DNA of 64,000 nt from Actinokineospora bangkokensis (GCF_001940455.1 NZ_MKQR01000013.1:124001-188000), one strand, 5' to 3'; positions 8,691-17,580 are shown, counted from the stretch's first letter. The notes: generated by a model from the letters alone, not told the origin. Numbers and translations are program-made.

Positions 8691-9083
8691 ATGAGCGACG
8701 GGCAGGAGCGGGTGGGTCACGCCGTCGACGTGGTGGCGCAGGGCCGCGCGGTGGTCGTGGCCCTCACCGGCGACGTGGACATGAACACCGCCGACGACGC
8801 GAAGGCGGCGTTGGACGAGGCGGCGGCGGCGGCCGAGCGGGCAGGCGCCGACGTCCTCGTGGTCGACCTGCGCCAGGTCGGCTTCCTCGCCTCGGTGGGG
8901 GTGTCGGCGCTGCTGATGACCAGCGCCGCGGGCAAGCTGCGCGGCGTCGACGTGGTGCTGTGCCTCGACCCCGACCAGCCCGTGCGCCGCAACTTGCAGG
9001 TCGCCGGGGTGCTGGGGTCGTCCCTGCCCGCGGTGGCGAGCGTGGACGAGGCGTTGGAGCGCACACCGCTCAACCCGGCGTAG
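8691..9083 (+). CDS. STAS-domain anti-sigma factor antagonist
   Basis: A 130-residue single STAS domain. The pattern TGDVDMNTADDAKAALDEA, then DVLVVDLRQVGFLASVGVSALLM is that of anti-anti-sigma factors, with the phosphorylatable Ser normally in the second motif (FLASVGV). Such proteins bind an anti-sigma kinase to release a SigB/SigF-type factor. No kinase or sigma factor is adjacent, so the partner is encoded elsewhere. The ATG follows GGGGTC and may be leaderless. Confidence 0.85.
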   Translation: MSDGQERVGHAVDVVAQGRAVVVALTGDVDMNTADDAKAALDEAAAAAERAGADVLVVDLRQVGFLASVGVSALLMTSAAGKLRGVDVVLCLDPDQPVRRNLQVAGVLGSSLPAVASVDEALERTPLNPA

Positions 9084-9131
9084 CGCCCGGAACGCCCACG
9101 CGGCGGGCGGGCACCCCCTAAGGTGTCCGCC

Positions 9132-9719
9132 GTGAACCCGTCAGCCCAGGACATCGTCCGGCACGCGGCCAGGACTCTGCACCGCGGGGCGCGCCTGGAC
9201 ATGACCCGGTTGTGCGGGGAGCTCGGGGTGTCCCGCGCGACCCTGTTCCGGCGGGTCGGCAACCGCGAGGAGCTGATGGGGGCCGCCCTGTCGCTGATGT
9301 CCGAGCGCACGTTGGTGGAGGCCAACCTCGACTGGCGGCGCGAGCACGGCACGGGCCCGCGCGACGCGCAGGGGCGGCTGCGCTGCCTGGGGGTCATGGA
9401 GACCTACCGGCGCGAGGTGGCCGCGGACGCGGGGCTGCGCAAGCTCATGGACAACGAGCCGGTGGTGGCGCTGCGGGTGCTCACCGACCCGGTCGGGCAG
9501 GTGCAGCCGGTGGTGGTGCGGGCGCACGCGGAGCTGTTCCGCGCCGACGTCGAGGCCGCCGGGCTGCGGCCGCTGGTGGGGGTCGAGGACCTGAGCTTCG
9601 CGGTGGTCCGGTTGGGCGAGTCGTTCCTCTACGCCGACGCGCTGGCCGCCCGCACCGTGGACCTCGACGTGGCGACCACGCTGCTGGACGCGCTGGTCGT
9701 GGGGGCGCTCGGCCGCTGA
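9132..9719 (+). CDS. TetR-family regulator, QsdR-like
   Basis: About 195 residues with an N-terminal TetR HTH ([26 protein letters not shown]). The arginine-rich [10 protein letters not shown] recognition segment and the tail resemble the QsdR group. GTG 9132 has AAGGT upstream; GTG 9123 is also in frame. The next gene on the same strand, 183 bp downstream, is a secreted cutinase. Between them lies a perfect palindrome, so this protein is the obvious candidate repressor of the cutinase and perhaps itself. Confidence 0.82.
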   Translation: MNPSAQDIVRHAARTLHRGARLDMTRLCGELGVSRATLFRRVGNREELMGAALSLMSERTLVEANLDWRREHGTGPRDAQGRLRCLGVMETYRREVAADAGLRKLMDNEPVVALRVLTDPVGQVQPVVVRAHAELFRADVEAAGLRPLVGVEDLSFAVVRLGESFLYADALAARTVDLDVATTLLDALVVGALGR

Positions 9720-9786
9720 TCGGCCCGGTTGCCGAGCAACGAAGTGGGACGGGTGCCCGGGGACCGCTCACCCGTTCGGCCGCTGG

Positions 9787-9811
9787 TGAAACACTTGGAC
9801 GAAGTGTTTCA
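9787..9811. promoter_or_regulatory. Perfect 10-bp-arm palindrome upstream of the cutinase
   Basis: TGAAACACTT (9787-9796) and AAGTGTTTCA (9802-9811) form a perfect inverted repeat with a 5-bp spacer, in an AT-richer patch 92 bp before the cutinase start. Its size and symmetry fit a TetR-dimer operator, and the neighbouring QsdR-like gene is the likely binder. TTGGAC inside it could act as a -35 element. Confidence 0.6.
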
Positions 9812-9902
9812 TTGGGTCCTCGGTGGCGCGGGTCACACCCGCCGCCTGCCCCCTGCGGCAGGCCACGGCCGCCGCCCCGTCCCGACGAGGGAGAGGTCGA
9901 CG

Positions 9903-10826
9903 ATGACCGCACTCGGCACTGCCCCAACCCCGACCCGCCGACCGCGCCGCCTGGCGCGGTTCGGCGCGCCGCTGGCCGTCGCGCTGGCGGTGGTCGCCGG
10001 GGTCACCACAGCGAACGCGGCGCCCGCGGCGCAGGCGGCGGACAACCCGTACCAGCGCGGCCCGAACCCGACCGCGTCCAGCATCGAGGCCAGCACCGGC
10101 AGCTTCGCCATCGCCAGCACCACGGTGTCGCGGGTCGCGGTGAGCGGCTTCGGCGGCGGCACGATCTACTACCCGACCAGCACCGCGGAGGGCACCTTCG
10201 GCGCCGTCGCGATCTCCCCCGGGTTCACCGCCCTGCAGTCGAGCATCCAGTGGCTCGGCCCGCGCCTGGCCTCGCAGGGCTTCGTGGTGTTCACCATCGA
10301 CACCCTGACCACCTACGACCAGCCCGACAGCCGCGGCAGGCAGCTGCTCGCGGCGCTGGACTACCTCACCACCAGCAGCTCGGTGCGCTCGCGCATCGAC
10401 AGCGGCCGCCTGGGCGTCATCGGGCACTCGATGGGCGGCGGCGGCACCCTGGAGGCGGCCCGCTCCCGCCCCACCCTGCAGGCCGCGGTGCCGCTGACCG
10501 GCTGGAACCTGACGACCAACTGGTCGTCGCTGCGGGTGCCCACCCTGGTCGTCGGCGCGCAGTCCGACACCATCGCCCCGGTGGCCCAGCACTCCATCCC
10601 GTTCTACAACAGCCTGCCCACCAGCCTGGACCGGGCGTACCTGGAGCTGCGCGGCGCGAGCCACTTCGCGCCGAACACCGCCAACACCACCATCGCCAAG
10701 TACACCCTGTCGTGGCTCAAGCGGTTCATCGACGACGACACCCGCTACGAGCAGTTCCTCTGCCCGCTACCCAGCACCAACCTGTCCATCTCCGCCTTCC
10801 GGGGCAACTGCCCGCACCTGGGCTGA
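9903..10826 (+). CDS. Secreted cutinase / PET-hydrolase-family polyesterase
   Basis: A 307-residue serine esterase closely patterned on actinobacterial cutinases such as those of Thermobifida. A signal peptide (about residues 1-45) is followed by [14 protein letters not shown] and GGGTIYYP. The visible triad is Ser176 (GHSMGG), Asp222 (AQSDTIAP) and His254 (ASHFAPN), with Trp201 in the subsite-I position. Phe108 (SPGFTA) replaces the usual oxyanion-side Tyr. Cys287 and Cys303 match the conserved C-terminal disulfide. A GAGAGG site precedes the ATG. The natural role is hydrolysis of cutin or other polyesters outside the cell; activity on PET is not shown by sequence alone. Confidence 0.93.
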   Translation: MTALGTAPTPTRRPRRLARFGAPLAVALAVVAGVTTANAAPAAQAADNPYQRGPNPTASSIEASTGSFAIASTTVSRVAVSGFGGGTIYYPTSTAEGTFGAVAISPGFTALQSSIQWLGPRLASQGFVVFTIDTLTTYDQPDSRGRQLLAALDYLTTSSSVRSRIDSGRLGVIGHSMGGGGTLEAARSRPTLQAAVPLTGWNLTTNWSSLRVPTLVVGAQSDTIAPVAQHSIPFYNSLPTSLDRAYLELRGASHFAPNTANTTIAKYTLSWLKRFIDDDTRYEQFLCPLPSTNLSISAFRGNCPHLG

Positions 10827-10832
10827 CCAGGC

Positions 10833-10870
10833 GGGTGGGCCACCGGCGGCCTCCCGCCGGTGGCCCACCC
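10833..10870. terminator. 17-bp hairpin after the cutinase gene
   Basis: Perfect 17-bp arms (10833-10849 and 10854-10870) close a 4-nt CCTC loop, six bases after the cutinase stop. There is no T-run, as with the other hairpins in this window. Confidence 0.75.
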
Positions 10871-10927
10871 CACCCCCGCGTGGCAGGGTCGGGTGTCCCC
10901 GTCCCGCGCACCCCGGCAGGTCACCCC

Positions 10928-12166
10928 ATGGTCAAGCGGCACCTCCCCAGGCCCGCCGAGCTCCGCGAGCTGGTGCGGTTCCGGAAACCGGAACCCGACG
11001 CCCGCGCGCGCAGGCTCCGGCGGGCGTTGACGATCGAGGACCTGCGCGCGATCGCCCGGCGGCGCACCCCGGCCGCCGCCTTCGACTACACCGACGGCGC
11101 CGCGGAGGGGGAGGTCTCCCTCGCCCGCGCCCGCCAGGCCTTCCAGGACGTGGAGTTCCACCCGTCGATCCTCACCGACGTGTCCAGGGTGGACCCGTCC
11201 ACCACCGTCTTCGGCGGCCCCTCCGCGCTGCCGTTCGGCATCGCCCCCACCGGCTTCACCCGCCTCATGCAGACCGAGGGCGAGGTCGCCGGGGCCGGGG
11301 CGGCGGGCGCGGCGGGCATCCCGTTCAGCCTCTCCACGCTGGGCACCACCTCGATCGAGGACGTGCGCGCGGCCAACCCGCACGGGCGCAACTGGTTCCA
11401 GCTCTACGTGCTGCGCGAGCGCGAGGTGTCCTACGACCTCGTCGAGCGCGCCGCCCGCGCGGGGTTCGACACGCTGCTGTTCACCGTCGACACCCCCGTC
11501 GCCGGGGCGCGGCTGCGCGACCAGCGCAACGGGTTCTCCATCCCGCCGCAGCTGACCGCGCGCACCGTCCTCGACGCGCTGCCCCGCCCCTGGTGGTGGT
11601 GGGACTTCCTGACCACGCCCAAGCTGGAGTTCGCGTCGCTGACCGCCACCGGCGGCACGGTCGGCGAGTTGATCAACTCCGCGTTCGACCCCACCCTGTC
11701 CTGGGCCGACCTCGCCACCGTGCGCGGGCTGTGGCCGGGCAAGCTCGTGGTCAAGGGCGTGCAGACCACCGCGGACGCCAAGGAGCTGACCGACCTGGGC
11801 GTGGACGGCATCGTGCTGTCCAACCACGGCGGCCGCCAGCTCGACCGCGCCCCGGTGCCCTTCCACCTGCTTCCCGAGGTGGTGCGCGAGGTGGGCGCGC
11901 ACACCGAGGTCGCGATCGACACCGGCATCATGAACGGCGCCGACGTCGTCGCCGCGCTCGCCCTCGGCGCCCGGTTCACCCTCGTCGGCCGCGCCTACCT
12001 CTACGGGCTCATGGCGGGCGGGCGCGCGGGCGTCGACCGGGCCATCGCGATCCTGGCCGACCAGGTGGTCCGCACGATGCAGCTGCTCCAGGTGTCGGAG
12101 GTGGCCGAGCTGGGCCCGCGGCACGTCACGCAGCTGCGGCGGCTGGCCCCCTACCGGGTCGGCTGA
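10928..12166 (+). CDS. lldD: FMN-dependent L-lactate dehydrogenase (LldD2 type)
   Basis: A 412-residue alpha-hydroxy-acid dehydrogenase of the FMN TIM-barrel family that oxidises L-lactate to pyruvate. It follows the mycobacterial LldD2 pattern nearly throughout: [45 protein letters not shown], then the catalytic [14 protein letters not shown] and [14 protein letters not shown]-phosphate region. Length is normal for the group. It stands alone between a terminator and a converging SDR gene. The ATG at 10928 begins [16 protein letters not shown], as in homologues. Confidence 0.92.
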   Translation: MVKRHLPRPAELRELVRFRKPEPDARARRLRRALTIEDLRAIARRRTPAAAFDYTDGAAEGEVSLARARQAFQDVEFHPSILTDVSRVDPSTTVFGGPSALPFGIAPTGFTRLMQTEGEVAGAGAAGAAGIPFSLSTLGTTSIEDVRAANPHGRNWFQLYVLREREVSYDLVERAARAGFDTLLFTVDTPVAGARLRDQRNGFSIPPQLTARTVLDALPRPWWWWDFLTTPKLEFASLTATGGTVGELINSAFDPTLSWADLATVRGLWPGKLVVKGVQTTADAKELTDLGVDGIVLSNHGGRQLDRAPVPFHLLPEVVREVGAHTEVAIDTGIMNGADVVAALALGARFTLVGRAYLYGLMAGGRAGVDRAIAILADQVVRTMQLLQVSEVAELGPRHVTQLRRLAPYRVG

Positions 12167-12172
12167 GCCGGC

Positions 12173-12898
12173 TCACCAGGCGAGGGTGCCCTCGTCGTCG
12201 AAGTAGCCGCCGCGGGGCCCGTCGTCGGGCAGGGTGGCGAGCCGGACGGCGATGGCGGCGCCCTGCTCGGGCGTGCGCGGGGCGGCGTGGCGGTTGAAGT
12301 CGGTGGCGACCCACCCCGGGCAGCAGGCGTTGATGATGACGGGCGTGCCCTCCAGCACTCGGGCGTACTGCACGGTGATGGCGTTGAGCATCGTCTTCGA
12401 GGGCGCGTAGGCGGCCATCACCGGACCCCGCCGCAGTGCCAGCGAGCCCATGCTGCTCGACACGTTCACCACCCGGGGTGCCCGCGCCGCGCGCAGCAGC
12501 GGCAGGAAGGCGTTGGTCACCCGCACGACACCGAAGACGTTGGTGTCGAGCACGGTGCGCACCACGTCGAGGTCGAGCGTCGTGGGGTCCTGCGCTCCCC
12601 CGTCGAGCGGGCCGGAGATGCCCGCGTTGTTGACGAGCACGTCCAGCCCCCCGGCTTCCCGCTCGACGGCCGCCGCCGCGGCGGTGGCGCTGTCGTCGGA
12701 GGTCACGTCCAGCGCGACCCCGAACGCCTCGACCCCCTCGGCGCGCAGCCGCCCCACCGCCTCCTCCCGCCGCGCGTCGTCGCGCGCGCCCACCGCCACC
12801 CGGAAACCCTCAGCGCCCAACGCCTGGGCGATGGCGAAACCGATCCCCTTGTTCGCGCCGGTCACCAGCGCGGTCTTCTGCTGTTCCACGCCACCCAT
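12173..12898 (-). CDS. SDR-family NAD(P)-dependent oxidoreductase
   Basis: A 241-residue classical short-chain dehydrogenase. It has a TGANKGIG cofactor loop (residues 13-20), NNAGIS and a YAPSK active-site Tyr/Lys pair, ending in GGYFDDEGTLAW. It resembles carbonyl-reductase-like SDRs acting on quinones or ketones. It is divergent from a LysR gene with a palindromic box between. A second LysR/SDR pair of the same design lies at 44.6-46.3 kb. Confidence 0.9.
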   Translation of the reverse strand: MGGVEQQKTALVTGANKGIGFAIAQALGAEGFRVAVGARDDARREEAVGRLRAEGVEAFGVALDVTSDDSATAAAAAVEREAGGLDVLVNNAGISGPLDGGAQDPTTLDLDVVRTVLDTNVFGVVRVTNAFLPLLRAARAPRVVNVSSSMGSLALRRGPVMAAYAPSKTMLNAITVQYARVLEGTPVIINACCPGWVATDFNRHAAPRTPEQGAAIAVRLATLPDDGPRGGYFDDEGTLAW

Positions 12899-12945
12899 GC
12901 TCGGCGCGCGGGCCCGGGGTTGTCCAAGACCGCCTCGGCACGCTG

Positions 12946-12964
12946 TGATACCCGCGGGGTATCA
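12946..12964. promoter_or_regulatory. Palindromic LysR box between SDR and LysR genes
   Basis: TGATACCCGCGGGGTATCA is a perfect inverted repeat (8-bp arms, 3-bp centre) holding a T-N11-A core. It lies in the 82-bp divergent region and so can control both genes. Its outer half-sites GATAC/GTATC match those of the box at 5171. Confidence 0.68.
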
Positions 12965-12980
12965 GGAGTAGCGTGGCCCC

Positions 12981-13865
12981 GTGCCCGACCTGGAGACCCG
13001 CGAACTGCGCTACTTCGTCGCCGTGGCCGAGGAGCTGCACTTCGGGCGGGCGGCGGTGCGGCTGGGGATCGCCCAGCCGCCGCTGTCGCGGGCGATCCGC
13101 CAGCTGGAGAAGCGGCTCGGGGTCCAACTACTCGACCGCGACCGCCGCGGCGTCGCGCTGACCGACGCGGGCAAGGTGCTGCTGCGCGAGGCCGGGCCCG
13201 CGCTCGACGCCGTCGCCGCCGCGGCCCGCCGCACCCGCCGGGCCGCGGTGCCCCAGCGGTCGCTGGTGCTGACCACCAAGGCCGGGGCGGCGCACGACCT
13301 GCTGCGGGCGCTGCTCGACGCCTACGCCCGCGAGCCCGGCGCGGTCCCGGTGGAGGTGCTGCCCTGCGAGATCGGCGAGCAGGCCAAGCTGCTGCGCGAC
13401 GGGCGGGCCGACCTGGCGTTCATGCACAAGCCGTTCGACGACCTCGTGGGCTTCGACGTCGAGGACCTGCTCACCGAGGGCCAGGTGGCGCTGCTGCCCG
13501 CCCGGCACCCGCTGTCCGCGCGCCGCTCGCTCACCCTGGCCGAGGCCTCCGCGGTGCCCGACCTGCCGATCGCCCGCTGGCCCCGGCTCGACGGCACCTA
13601 CCCCGACGGCCCCGGGCCCCAGGTGCGCACCCAGTCGCAGCTGGCCCACCTCGTCGCGCTCGGCCGGACCCTGCTGGTGATCCCGGCCTCCAGCCGCGCC
13701 TGGCAGTGGCCGGACCACGTGGCGGTGCCGGTCGTCGACGCCGCCGAGGTCACCACCGTGCTGGCCTGGCAGCCCGGCCGCCGCTCCCCGGCCCTGGCCG
13801 CGCTCGTCCGCTGCGCCACGGACCTGCGCGACGGGAGGCTGACCGACCCGGTCAGGCCTGCTTGA
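12981..13865 (+). CDS. LysR-family transcriptional regulator
   Basis: 294 residues with an N-terminal LysR HTH (ELRYFVAVAEELHFGRAAVRLGIAQPPLSRAI) and an effector-binding domain. It is divergent from the SDR gene, its likely target, with the box at 12946 between. It is paralogous in HTH and C-terminus to the LysR at 44622-45518. Its 3' end overlaps the converging beta-glucosidase gene by 14 bp. The effector is unknown. Confidence 0.92.
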   Translation: MPDLETRELRYFVAVAEELHFGRAAVRLGIAQPPLSRAIRQLEKRLGVQLLDRDRRGVALTDAGKVLLREAGPALDAVAAAARRTRRAAVPQRSLVLTTKAGAAHDLLRALLDAYAREPGAVPVEVLPCEIGEQAKLLRDGRADLAFMHKPFDDLVGFDVEDLLTEGQVALLPARHPLSARRSLTLAEASAVPDLPIARWPRLDGTYPDGPGPQVRTQSQLAHLVALGRTLLVIPASSRAWQWPDHVAVPVVDAAEVTTVLAWQPGRRSPALAALVRCATDLRDGRLTDPVRPA

Positions 13866-16104
13866 CGGTGAAGCCCGCGCGCAGCAGGTCGGCGTCGCGC
13901 GAGGACGGGCCCACCAGCAGGGTGAACTCGCCCGGCTCGACCACCCGCCGCCCCGCCGCGTCGACGATCGCGCAGTCGCCCACGGGGATGGCCAAGCGCA
14001 CCACCGCCGACTCCCCCGGCGCCAAGTCGACCTGGGTGAACGCCTTGAGCTCCTTGTCCGCCCAGCTCACCGACGTTACGTTGTCGCTGACGTAGGCCTG
14101 CACGGTCTCCCTGGTCGGCCGGGCGCCGGTGTTGCGGACGGTCACCCTGGCCTCGACCCGGTCGTCCTGGCCGACGACCGGCGCGTCCACGGCCAGGTCG
14201 GCGTACTCGACGGTCGTGTAGGACAGGCCCTCGCCGAAGGCGAAGGCGGGCTCCTGGGTGAGGTCGGCGTAGCGGTTGCCGTGCTGGCCGCGCACCTGGT
14301 TGTAGTAGGTGGGCTGCTGGCCGGCGTGCCGGGCGAAGGAGATCGGCAGCCGCCCGGTGGGCTCGACCGCGCCGAGCAGCACCTCCGCGATCGCCTGCCC
14401 GCCGCGCATCCCGGGGTTGGCCACCCACAGCAGGGCGGCGGCGTCCCCGGCCGAGCGGGGCAGCACCAGCGGCTTGGACGCCAGCAGCACCACCACGACC
14501 GGCGTCCCGGTGGCCACCAGCGCGTCCAGCAGGGCGTTCTGCCCGCCGACCAGTTCCAGGGTGGCCGTGGACCGACCCTCCCCCACCAGCTCGATGCGGT
14601 CGCCCACCACCGCGACCACCCAGTCCGCGGCCCGGGCGGCCGCCACCGCCGCGGCGATCAGCTCGGGGTCGGGCTCGCACGGCAGCACGACCGGTGGGCG
14701 GGGCTGGCCGTCGGGGAAGGTCGCGCCCTCCGGGTCGGGCACGAGGTCGAGGATGTCGGCGCCGCGCTCGTGCACGACCTCCCACCCGGCGGGCACCAGC
14801 GCGCGCAGGCCGTCGAGCACGGTGGTGATCATCTCGCGGGGTTGGCCGTCGGGCAGCCAGTCGGCCTGCCCCGAGGAGCCCGCCCAGTCCCCGAGCTGGG
14901 TCTGGGCGTCGTCGGCCAGCGGCCCGACGACCGCGATCCGCCCGGTGGCCCGGTCGCCGTCGAGGGGCAGGGTGCCGTCGTTGCGCAGCAGCACCAGCGA
15001 GCGGCGGGCGACCCGCAGGTTGAGCGCGGCGTGCTCGGCGCTGCCGATCACCGCGGCCTGCCGCGCGGCGTCGGGCAGCCGGGGGTCCTCGAACAGGCCC
15101 AGCTCGAACTTCAGGGTGAGCACCCTGGCCACCGCGCGGTCGAGGTCGCCCTCGGCGAGCAGGCCGTCGGCCACCGCCTCCAGCGCGCCCTCGAAGAACA
15201 GCGGGGTCGCCATCACCATGTCGTTGCCCGCGCGCACGGCGGCCGCGGCGGCGTGGGCGTGGTCGGGCTGCACGCGCTGCTCCCACACCATGCGCCCGAC
15301 GTTGTCCCAGTCGGTGACCAGCGTGCCGGTGTAGCCCCACTCGCCGCGCAGCACCTCGTCCAGCAGCCAGGAGTTCACCGTGATCGGCACGCCGTCGGTG
15401 GTCTGGTAGCCGAGCATGAACGTGCGGCACCCCTCGCGGGCGACGCGCTCGAACGGCGGCAGGAACCACGACCGCAGCTTGCGCCGGGACAGGTCGGCCT
15501 CGCTGGCGTCGCGGCCGCCCTGGGTTTCGGAGTACCCGGCGAAGTGCTTGGCGGTGGCCAGCACCGCGGTGGTGTCGGTGAGCCCGCCGCCCTGGTAGCC
15601 GCGCACCATCGCCGAGGCCAGTTCCCCGATGAGCACCGGGTCCTCGCCGAAGGTCTCGTCGACCCGCCCCCACCGCAGGTCCCGGGCGATGCACAGCACC
15701 GGGGAGAAGGTCCAGTGCACGCCGGTCGCCGCGGCCTCCACGGCGGTGGCCCTGGCGACCGCGGCGAGCAGCTCGGCGTCCCAGGAGGCGGCCATGCCCA
15801 GCTGCGTCGGGAAGATCGTGGCACCGACGTGGAAGGAGTGGCCGTGGATGCAGTCCTCGGCCACCAGCAGCGGGATGCGCAGCCGGGTGCGGGCGGTCAG
15901 CGCGTGCGCGCGCACCACCCGCTCCGGCGAGGTGTGCAGGATCGACCCGGTGTTGCGGCGCAGCACGTGGTCGTCGAGGTCGTCGCGGGCGTCGAGCTGG
16001 AGCAGCTGCCCGACCTTCTCCGGCAGGGTCATGCGCCCGAGCAGGTCGGCCACGCGGTGCCCGATCGGCAGGGCGGGGTCGCGGAAGGGCAGGTCGTGGT
16101 CCAT
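13852..16104 (-). CDS. Glycoside hydrolase family 3 beta-glucosidase, intracellular
   Basis: A 750-residue GH3 enzyme: an N-terminal TIM barrel, a sandwich domain and a C-terminal fibronectin-III-like domain (final 90 residues or so). Asp265 in LVTDWDNVG is the expected nucleophile; KHFAGY (residues 186-191) and RWGRVDETFGEDP are substrate-binding hallmarks. There is no signal peptide, so it probably hydrolyses imported cellobiose or other beta-glucosides in the cytoplasm. ATG 16104 has GGAG upstream. A CebR-type operator lies 88 bp before the start, linking it to cellodextrin use. Confidence 0.9.
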   Translation of the reverse strand: MDHDLPFRDPALPIGHRVADLLGRMTLPEKVGQLLQLDARDDLDDHVLRRNTGSILHTSPERVVRAHALTARTRLRIPLLVAEDCIHGHSFHVGATIFPTQLGMAASWDAELLAAVARATAVEAAATGVHWTFSPVLCIARDLRWGRVDETFGEDPVLIGELASAMVRGYQGGGLTDTTAVLATAKHFAGYSETQGGRDASEADLSRRKLRSWFLPPFERVAREGCRTFMLGYQTTDGVPITVNSWLLDEVLRGEWGYTGTLVTDWDNVGRMVWEQRVQPDHAHAAAAAVRAGNDMVMATPLFFEGALEAVADGLLAEGDLDRAVARVLTLKFELGLFEDPRLPDAARQAAVIGSAEHAALNLRVARRSLVLLRNDGTLPLDGDRATGRIAVVGPLADDAQTQLGDWAGSSGQADWLPDGQPREMITTVLDGLRALVPAGWEVVHERGADILDLVPDPEGATFPDGQPRPPVVLPCEPDPELIAAAVAAARAADWVVAVVGDRIELVGEGRSTATLELVGGQNALLDALVATGTPVVVVLLASKPLVLPRSAGDAAALLWVANPGMRGGQAIAEVLLGAVEPTGRLPISFARHAGQQPTYYNQVRGQHGNRYADLTQEPAFAFGEGLSYTTVEYADLAVDAPVVGQDDRVEARVTVRNTGARPTRETVQAYVSDNVTSVSWADKELKAFTQVDLAPGESAVVRLAIPVGDCAIVDAAGRRVVEPGEFTLLVGPSSRDADLLRAGFTVKQA

Positions 16105-16136
16105 CGCGCACTCCAGGGACGTCCGGGCACGGCAAC

Positions 16137-16166
16137 GGTCGCGCCGCGGGGGTCCGCGGCGCGACC
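16137..16166 (-). promoter_or_regulatory. 13-bp hairpin in the beta-glucosidase leader
   Basis: GGTCGCGCCGCGG (16137-16149) pairs perfectly with CCGCGGCGCGACC (16154-16166) around a 4-nt loop. It lies between the CebR-type box and the gene, so it would be in the 5' leader of the message. It may affect message stability or attenuation; no alternative fold is obvious. Confidence 0.45.
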
Positions 16167-16176
16167 GCTCGCACCG

Positions 16177-16205
16177 ATCGTACACACGGGTTGGGAGCGT
16201 TCCCA
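16177..16205 (-). promoter_or_regulatory. CebR-type operator (16192-16205) with adjoining -10-like element
   Basis: TGGGAGCGTTCCCA (16192-16205) differs at one position from the Streptomyces CebR consensus TGGGAGCGCTCCCA. Read on the minus strand, a -10-like TACGAT (16177-16182) lies just downstream of it, so bound repressor would cover the core promoter of the GH3 gene. The CebR gene itself is not in the window. Confidence 0.65.
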
Positions 16206-16633
16206 GCACTTGTCCAGACCATTGCGCTACTGCGGAAGACCCGCGCGGACCAGGCTGGGTCGGTGGCGCAGAAGGGCTTGCGGAGCGGCCCGTCGCAGGC
16301 GGTCGCGTTTGCCCGCCTCCCGCCGTCAACGCGGCCACCGCAAGCACCGGAACCACGCACACGCGCCGCGCCCCCACCCGAACTTGTCAACAATTCACAT
16401 CAGATGTAGCAAATTCAGTGAACTATCGACAAGACCCGCGCGGGCGAGTGGTCACGACGTGCCAGCGCCCACACCGGGTACCGTCCACAGTGGTCCTTGT
16501 CATCCACCGCCAAAGCGCGGACGAAGGTTCATCCCTTTGCCAGGAACAGGTGCGCGGCACCGCGGGCGCGGGGTAAGACGGGGTGTCGGCGCAGGGCGGG
16601 GGACGGGGTCGACCCGTCCCGGAGGAGGGTCGG
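16206..16633. other. Non-coding interval with AT-rich island
   Basis: I see no gene here. An AT-rich patch at about 16384-16433 stands out from the surrounding sequence. It contains TTGTCAACAATTCACATC with the odd palindrome ACATCAGATGT, and CTTGTC/GACAAG at its ends. It probably holds the promoter of the secreted hydrolase at 16634. Confidence 0.4.
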
Positions 16634-17479
16634 ATGCGGGGCAAGCGCAAGGGCGTGCTCGGGGTCGCGCTCGTGGTGGCAGGGCTCGCGGTCGCGCCGA
16701 GCGCGCACGCGGCCGCGGCGCCGTCCGTCGAGTCGGCGTTCAGCGCCCCGGGTCCCGCCGGGGTCACCCAGCGGCGCGTGACCTCCGGCGCCGGGCTGTC
16801 CTACACCCTGTTCCTGCCCGCCGACCTGACCACCGACGGCTTCCGCAACCCCGTCATCACCTGGGGCAACGGCAGCGAGACCAGCTGCGCGACCTACTCC
16901 GGCCTGCTCGGGCACCTGGCGTCCTGGGGCTTCGCGGTGGTGTGCGCCGACAGCAACCAGGTGGGCTACGGCTTCGAGCTGTGGGAAGGCGCCCTGACCA
17001 TGATCGCCGCCAACGCCAACCCCGCCGACCCCCTGCACGACCAGCTCGACACGGACCACATCGGCGCCGCTGGCCACTCCCAGGGCGCCACCGGCGCCCT
17101 CAACGCCACCGTGCTCGGCGAAGGCACCATCACCTCGACCCTCGCCCTGGCCTTCGTCGACCCGTTCTGGCACAAGCCCCAGGACCAGCTGCCCGACCTC
17201 ACCCGCGTCACCACCCCCGTCCTGCTCCTCAGCGGCAAGTCCGACCCCCTCACCAGCCAACAGGCCGCCTACCTCAAGCAACTGCGCGTCCCGGCGGCCA
17301 AAGCGGCCCGGGTCGGCGCCGACCACGAACACGTCCCCGCCACCGCCACCGGCTACGCGACGGCCTGGTTCCTGCACACCCTCCGCGGCGACCCCCGCGC
17401 GGCCGCGGCCTTCACCGGCCCGACCCCGGAGATCGCCCGCAACCCCGACTGGACCGACTGGTCCTCCACCCTCGGCTGA
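16634..17479 (+). CDS. Secreted alpha/beta hydrolase, PET-hydrolase/chlorophyllase-like
   Basis: 281 residues with a Sec-type signal peptide (about 1-28, ending SAHAAAA). The mature domain has the alpha/beta-hydrolase layout: LFLPADLTTDGFRNPVITWG, nucleophile GHSQGA, acid SGKSDPLTS and the His in GADHEHVPAT. The arrangement resembles the cutinase/PET-hydrolase superfamily, but it is a different branch from the enzyme at 9903. GGAGGAG lies six bases before ATG 16634. Substrate unknown; secretion suggests a polymer or lipid ester. Confidence 0.82.
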   Translation: MRGKRKGVLGVALVVAGLAVAPSAHAAAAPSVESAFSAPGPAGVTQRRVTSGAGLSYTLFLPADLTTDGFRNPVITWGNGSETSCATYSGLLGHLASWGFAVVCADSNQVGYGFELWEGALTMIAANANPADPLHDQLDTDHIGAAGHSQGATGALNATVLGEGTITSTLALAFVDPFWHKPQDQLPDLTRVTTPVLLLSGKSDPLTSQQAAYLKQLRVPAAKAARVGADHEHVPATATGYATAWFLHTLRGDPRAAAAFTGPTPEIARNPDWTDWSSTLG

Positions 17480-17550
17480 CCCGCGATCCCGCTGAGGGGT
17501 TCCTGGCGCTGCGCCTGACCTCCTTGTGGTGCTCGTCTGCTGCGCAGCGC

Positions 17551-17580
17551 GGGGACCGGCGGTCCGGGGCGCCGGTCCCC
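17551..17580. terminator. Bidirectional hairpin between secreted hydrolase and TetR
   Basis: GGGGACCGGCG (17551-17561) pairs with CGCCGGTCCCC (17570-17580), with an 8-nt loop between converging transcripts. It ends seven bases from the TetR stop. Confidence 0.65.
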
